Source of the DNA: an uncultured Cellvibrio sp.
GTDB lineage: Bacteria; Pseudomonadota; Gammaproteobacteria; Pseudomonadales; Cellvibrionaceae
Assembly: GCA_946886255.1 (NCBI GenBank)
Contig: CAMPIG010000168.1
Coordinates: 1-9,296, forward strand
DNA: 9,296 nucleotides
Direction of reading: 5' to 3'
Below are positions 6,659 to 9,296 of this stretch, in pieces. A program made the position numbers and the translations under genes. The notes beneath the pieces are model-generated. The model worked only from the letters and a program-made list of their open reading frames with translations, did not search any database and was not told the origin of the DNA. Position 1 is the first letter of the stretch. The number at the start of each line of letters is the position of its first letter.

Positions 6659-7660
6659 ATGTCGAATATTCGAGATGTTGCCCGCATAGCCGGAGTATCG
6701 GTTGCTACCGTATCCCGCGCCCTGAGCGCACCGGAAAAGGTATCCAATGAAAGCCTGGCCAAGGTCAAAACGGCTATCGCCCAGGTGGGTTACCGGCCCA
6801 ACATGCTCGCGCGCAACTTTCGCTCCACTCGCTCCTACGCGGTGGTAGTGCTGGTGCCCGACATTGCCAACCCCTTCTATTCCCTGTTTATTCGCGCCCT
6901 GGAAGATCGTGCGCAACAGAAAGGTTATGCGGTGCTACTGGGGGATACACGCGGCACATCGGAGCGGGAACAAGACTACATTCGCCGAGTGGAAACCCGT
7001 CTGGCGGACGGTATCATCCAATTGCGCCCCAGCTCGGAAAAGAGCCATAGCAATATCCCGCCGGGCATTGCCTGCGTGAACGCGTGTGGCTGTGAATTTA
7101 CGACTGGCCCGTCCATTCGTATCGATAACCGCGCGGCGGCGCGCACCATGGTGGATTATCTGATTTCATTGGGCCACCGCCGCATCGGCGTGATTTCTGG
7201 CCTGAAGGATAACCCGCACACCATTGATCGACTTGAAGGCTATAAAGAAAGCCTGGCGTCTGCGGGAATTACTTTTGATAAAGATTTAATCGCCGAAGGC
7301 GACTTCACCATGTGGTCCGGCCTGAACAGCGCCTTCCAGTTCTGCAATATGAAAGAGCGCCCGACGGCGATCTTTTCCATGAATGACGAGATGGCCATCG
7401 GCGCGATGCAAACCCTGAAATCCCAGGGCATTCGTATTCCCGAAGACATGTCCGTTACCGGCTTTGACGATATCGCTTACGCCAAGTATTGCGATCCGAG
7501 CCTGACCACGATTTCGCAACCGGCAGAAGAGATGGGCAAGATGGCGATGGATATGCTGTTGCGGTTGATTGAGGGCGAAACCCTCAGTCAAACCGTGTGT
7601 GTCTTGCCCACCGAATTTATCATCCGCAAAAGCACCGGCCCGGCACCGTCTCGCCCCTGA
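6659..7660 (+). CDS. LacI-family transcriptional regulator of the locus
   Basis: Predicted sugar-responsive repressor of the mannan genes. The 333-residue protein has an N-terminal helix-turn-helix at about 4-23 (IRDVARIAGVSVATVSRALS) and a hinge helix at about 47-57 (PNMLARNFRST). A periplasmic-binding-protein-like sensor domain runs from 60 to 325, with LVPDIANPFYS (65-75), DRLEGY (190-195, Arg191 in the usual effector-contacting position) and MNDEMAIGAM (241-250) followed by VTGFDDI (266-272). The start is fixed because the DNA-binding domain begins at residue 3, although the upstream Shine-Dalgarno is poor. The hinge has Phe54 where many members have Leu. Divergent orientation from the symporter and the matching palindromes in three control regions make it the natural local regulator. 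The effector (mannose, mannobiose, mannosyl-glucose or another) is not readable. It converges with the isomerase gene with only 14 bases between, and no clear terminator is present there. Confidence 0.93.
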   Translation: MSNIRDVARIAGVSVATVSRALSAPEKVSNESLAKVKTAIAQVGYRPNMLARNFRSTRSYAVVVLVPDIANPFYSLFIRALEDRAQQKGYAVLLGDTRGTSEREQDYIRRVETRLADGIIQLRPSSEKSHSNIPPGIACVNACGCEFTTGPSIRIDNRAAARTMVDYLISLGHRRIGVISGLKDNPHTIDRLEGYKESLASAGITFDKDLIAEGDFTMWSGLNSAFQFCNMKERPTAIFSMNDEMAIGAMQTLKSQGIRIPEDMSVTGFDDIAYAKYCDPSLTTISQPAEEMGKMAMDMLLRLIEGETLSQTVCVLPTEFIIRKSTGPAPSRP

Positions 7661-7674
7661 GCCGAGGCCAAGGC

Positions 7675-8838
7675 TTAAGGCTTGTAAGTTTCGCAGTGAT
7701 CCAGCAGCTCCATCGCCAGCACGATCAGGTGATAGAGCGTGCTGGCCGGCGCGACATCCACCACCACTTCATCATCGGCCCCGCGTTGATCCACATAGGA
7801 ACCGGGCGTTGATGCGCACAAGTAATAGGTAAATAAATCTTCCACGCCTTTCACAGCGCGCTCGGTTGCGTTCGGATCACCGGCGCGAATCTGCACCAGA
7901 TTAGCTTTGATAAATTCCGTGAGTCCCCAACAGCGTTTGTTGTGATCCAGCACGCGACCATCGGGCATGACGGAATCAAACAATAAACCGGATGTTGCCA
8001 CACCGATTTCCAGCGCTTTGTTGTATAGCGCATCGGTATAGCGTTTAACCGGGCGGCCGGAACGACGGCTGTACCAATCCAGTAACCACACCCACTCCAT
8101 CATATGACCGGGCTCGACGATATCGCCGCGCTCATCGGCACAGCGGGTCCAATCATCGTTGAAAAATTCGAGCAGAACCTGTTGTTGCGGATCAAAGAAA
8201 CGGCTTTGAAATAACGCAAATAATTCACCCACGCGGGCCAACCATTTTGCATCCCCGGTCGCATCGTAAAGCGCTAAAAAGGCTTCAAATAAATGCATGT
8301 GCGGGTTTTGCCGGCGACAGGCGTAGGCGTAGTCACCTTCAATCCAGCCGCCGTAGTCCGCGCTGAATGCTGTATCAAAATGGGCCACCAATTTCTCGGC
8401 TTCACGCAGTGCCGCTTCATCGCCAAAGGCGCGGTAGCACCAGGCGTTGGCCAACAAAAAGAAGGCGTGATCGTAGAGATCCTGTTTGATATCGATAACC
8501 GTGAAGTGCTTGTCGAGCAGATGGGTATATCCGCCCCCGGCAGTGGGATGCGCCGCGTGGTGATGGACAAAATTCAACAGGCCTGTTGCCAGCTTTTGAC
8601 CTTCCGGGCACCAGCCGCGATGAAAGGCCGCCGCGTAAAAAAATGCTTGTCGAGCCTGCACCCGCACGCGGGTTTTGGCTTCCAGATCCGGCTGCCCATC
8701 AGGCAACAGACGTTCGTAGTTAGCACCGAATTCAGGGTCAAAACCGACCTTTTGCCACAGTGGCAAAGCCTGGTCCCTGATCCACGTTTCCATACGGCGC
8801 GCCGCCGCTATCAATTGTTGAGTCATGTCCTGGGACAT
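7675..8838 (-). CDS. AGE-superfamily sugar isomerase/epimerase, probable mannose isomerase
   Basis: A second, divergent member of the N-acylglucosamine 2-epimerase superfamily, probably converting free mannose to fructose (isomerase) or glucose (2-epimerase) in the cytoplasm. In the 387-residue form the active-site set is intact: Arg57 and Arg63 (RVRVQARQAFF), His180 and His182 (NPHMHLFEAF), His245-Glu248 (EPGHMMEWVW), Trp304-Glu308 (RCWGLTEFI) and His370 (STLYHLIVLAMEL). The LYDHAFFLLA and GYTHLLDK segments are more like the YihS/mannose isomerase branch than the disaccharide epimerase to its left. Start choice: ATG 8838 is preceded at eight bases by GGAAG; an upstream in-frame ATG (8856) has no ribosome site and itself overlaps that Shine-Dalgarno, and ATG 8826 is less well placed. 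It is transcribed alone, away from the operator cluster at 9060-9246. Family is secure; the exact reaction is not. Confidence 0.88.
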   Translation of the reverse strand: MSQDMTQQLIAAARRMETWIRDQALPLWQKVGFDPEFGANYERLLPDGQPDLEAKTRVRVQARQAFFYAAAFHRGWCPEGQKLATGLLNFVHHHAAHPTAGGGYTHLLDKHFTVIDIKQDLYDHAFFLLANAWCYRAFGDEAALREAEKLVAHFDTAFSADYGGWIEGDYAYACRRQNPHMHLFEAFLALYDATGDAKWLARVGELFALFQSRFFDPQQQVLLEFFNDDWTRCADERGDIVEPGHMMEWVWLLDWYSRRSGRPVKRYTDALYNKALEIGVATSGLLFDSVMPDGRVLDHNKRCWGLTEFIKANLVQIRAGDPNATERAVKGVEDLFTYYLCASTPGSYVDQRGADDEVVVDVAPASTLYHLIVLAMELLDHCETYKP

Positions 8839-8900
8839 AGTTACTGCTTCCCTCATTGATTAAAGAGTCAGGCCACCAATAGCCGGGGATGATTGTCGCA

Positions 8901-8918
8901 TAAGCGAAAGGTCGCTTA
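8901..8918. other. Hairpin in the isomerase leader
   Basis: TAAGCGA (8901-8907) and TCGCTTA (8912-8918) form a perfect seven-pair stem around AAGG. There is no U-run after it on either strand, so it is not a terminator. It lies between the intrinsic terminator and the isomerase start, in the part of the leader that would be transcribed only by read-through or from an unseen promoter. Confidence 0.5.
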
Positions 8919-8935
8919 CTAAAAACGACGCACAT

Positions 8936-8958
8936 AAAAAAACCCCGGCAAGCCGGGG
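8936..8958 (-). terminator. Strong intrinsic terminator ahead of the isomerase gene
   Basis: CCCCGGC (8943-8949) and GCCGGGG (8952-8958) form an all-G/C stem of six to seven pairs; on the minus strand it is followed at once by seven T (8942-8936). On the plus strand no T-run follows, so it acts leftward only. It is odd in place: it stands 98 bases upstream of the isomerase start on the same strand, and there is no open gene between it and the right end that it could close. Confidence 0.85.
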
Positions 8959-9059
8959 CAGGGTAGTAAACAACAGCAGGCTTAATGCATTTACAACGGG
9001 GACTTACATCATCGAACACCAAACATCGCTTAAGGCGATATGGAGCGCAATCCATATAG

Positions 9060-9074
9060 CGTAACCGGTTTACA
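9060..9074. promoter_or_regulatory. Operator-like site, downstream of the predicted start
   Basis: GTAACCGGTTTACA at 9061-9074 carries the AACCGGTT core (9063-9070) with arms GTAA and TTTACA, one base longer on the right than the consensus. It lies roughly 31 to 45 bases downstream of the transcription start predicted for the leftward promoter, and 66 bases from the operator at 9126-9139. It could help that site by looping or act as a block to elongation. Confidence 0.6.
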
Positions 9075-9111
9075 AATACGAAACCAATAAGTACGCAATA
9101 TCAATGAAGGA

Positions 9112-9140
9112 ATTATTACTTAAAATGTAATCGGTTTCAA
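9112..9140 (-). promoter_or_regulatory. Leftward sigma70-type promoter overlapped by an operator
   Basis: On the minus strand TTGAAA (9140-9135) is a five-of-six -35 and AATAAT (9117-9112) a five-of-six -10, with the ideal 17-base spacer. The operator at 9126-9139 covers the -35 and half the spacer, so a bound repressor would exclude polymerase. It is the best promoter in the window and points at the isomerase gene, whose coding region begins about 265 bases further on. Confidence 0.65.
9126..9139. promoter_or_regulatory. LacI-type operator over the leftward promoter
   Basis: TGTAATCGGTTTCA differs from the operator in the divergent region (6491-6504) at one position only. It sits on the -35 element of the promoter at 9140-9112. 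It may also serve a rightward gene beyond the window. Confidence 0.7.
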
Positions 9141-9296
9141 ATTAAAATCGCATTTTTATGCCGGACTTGTGCGAATCGACACGAATCCTGGTGGTTTTAA
9201 CAACTCATCGAAATGGATGGCGCAACGAGGATAGCAATCGGTTATTGATGGCAGAATTATGTAATTTTTTTACCAAGACGCAAGACGGATATGGCG
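9140..9296. other. Non-coding right end with a possible further operator
   Basis: No convincing gene is seen in this stretch. A weaker operator-like sequence, AGCAATCGGTTATT, is at 9233-9246 (ten of fourteen positions shared with the main operator). A T-run of seven occurs near 9265-9271 without a clear stem. An ATG at 9291-9293 could be the first codon of a rightward gene, but there are only six bases to judge by. The placing of operators here suggests that a rightward gene outside the window belongs to the same regulon. Confidence 0.35.

Larger units (their letters stand above)
8936..9105 (-). ncRNA. Candidate leader RNA or small RNA, operator-controlled
   Basis: From the promoter at 9140-9112 the expected start is near 9105, and the first strong terminator ends at 8936, predicting an RNA of about 170 bases. 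It can fold into a hairpin at 9038-9057 (ATATGGA/TCCATAT, loop of six), with an overlapping alternative at 9025-9039 (ATCGC/GCGAT), before the terminator stem. The one longer open frame (from 9055) has no ribosome site and runs through the terminator, so it is not believable. The RNA could be a free small RNA or the terminated form of the isomerase leader. It matches no RNA family that I recognise. Confidence 0.4.

Noticed and set aside
7658..7690. Terminator between the convergent regulator and isomerase genes
   Set aside because: AAGGCTT is repeated in direct orientation around 7669-7684, but no stable stem with a U-run forms on either strand.
8738..9055. Open frame of 105 codons, minus strand, crossing the terminator
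   Set aside because: It has no Shine-Dalgarno, is rich in Cys/Pro/Tyr without pattern, runs through the strong terminator and overlaps the start of the isomerase gene in another frame.
1..9296. CRISPR arrays, tRNA or rRNA genes, insertion sequences, attachment sites
   Set aside because: No regular repeat-spacer pattern, cloverleaf-like sequence, transposase-like frame or terminal inverted repeats were seen; gene order and composition look like an ordinary chromosomal catabolic locus.

Overview
The window looks like a mannan or manno-oligosaccharide utilisation locus from an aerobic, polysaccharide-degrading gammaproteobacterium close to Cellvibrio. This rests on three things: the leftmost gene closely resembles, as I remember it, the exo-beta-mannosidase Man5A of Cellvibrio mixtus; it is encoded beside an epimerase and a GH130 enzyme; and base composition is moderate with normal coding density. 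No database search was run, so the genus is an inference.

Layout, left to right. A short terminator (34-63) closes a leftward three-gene operon: GH130 mannosylglucose phosphorylase (2789-3970), AGE-superfamily cellobiose 2-epimerase-like protein (1540-2784) and a lipoprotein GH5 subfamily 7 exo-mannosidase (104-1504). A 285-base gap holds a perfect GTAACCGGTTAC palindrome, a strong hairpin and a short tandem repeat. Upstream, on the same strand, is a sodium:solute symporter (4256-6118). A 540-base divergent region with one strong and one weaker operator-like site separates it from a LacI-family regulator (6659-7660, plus strand). Converging on the regulator is a second, distinct AGE-superfamily isomerase/epimerase (7675-8838, minus strand). 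The last 458 bases are non-coding but dense in signals: three operator-like sites, a near-consensus sigma70-type promoter, hairpins and a textbook intrinsic terminator that lies before the second AGE gene.

Likely joint function (inference from families): Man5A, anchored by a lipid, trims manno-oligosaccharides to mannose outside the cytoplasm. Short sugars enter through the sodium symporter. In the cytoplasm mannobiose is epimerised to mannosyl-glucose and phosphorolysed to mannose 1-phosphate and glucose, while free mannose is handled by the second AGE enzyme (mannose to fructose or glucose). The LacI protein probably controls all units through TGTAAYCGGTTACA-like operators. Endo-mannanases, alpha-galactosidase, an outer-membrane receptor and the mannose 1-phosphate enzymes are not in the window.

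The pathway itself is known. The least explained parts are regulatory: a predicted leader RNA or small RNA (about 9105 to 8936, minus strand) starting at an operator-covered promoter and ending at a strong terminator about 100 bases before the isomerase gene, and a hairpin (4153-4196) whose loop is complementary to the sequence preceding a U-run.
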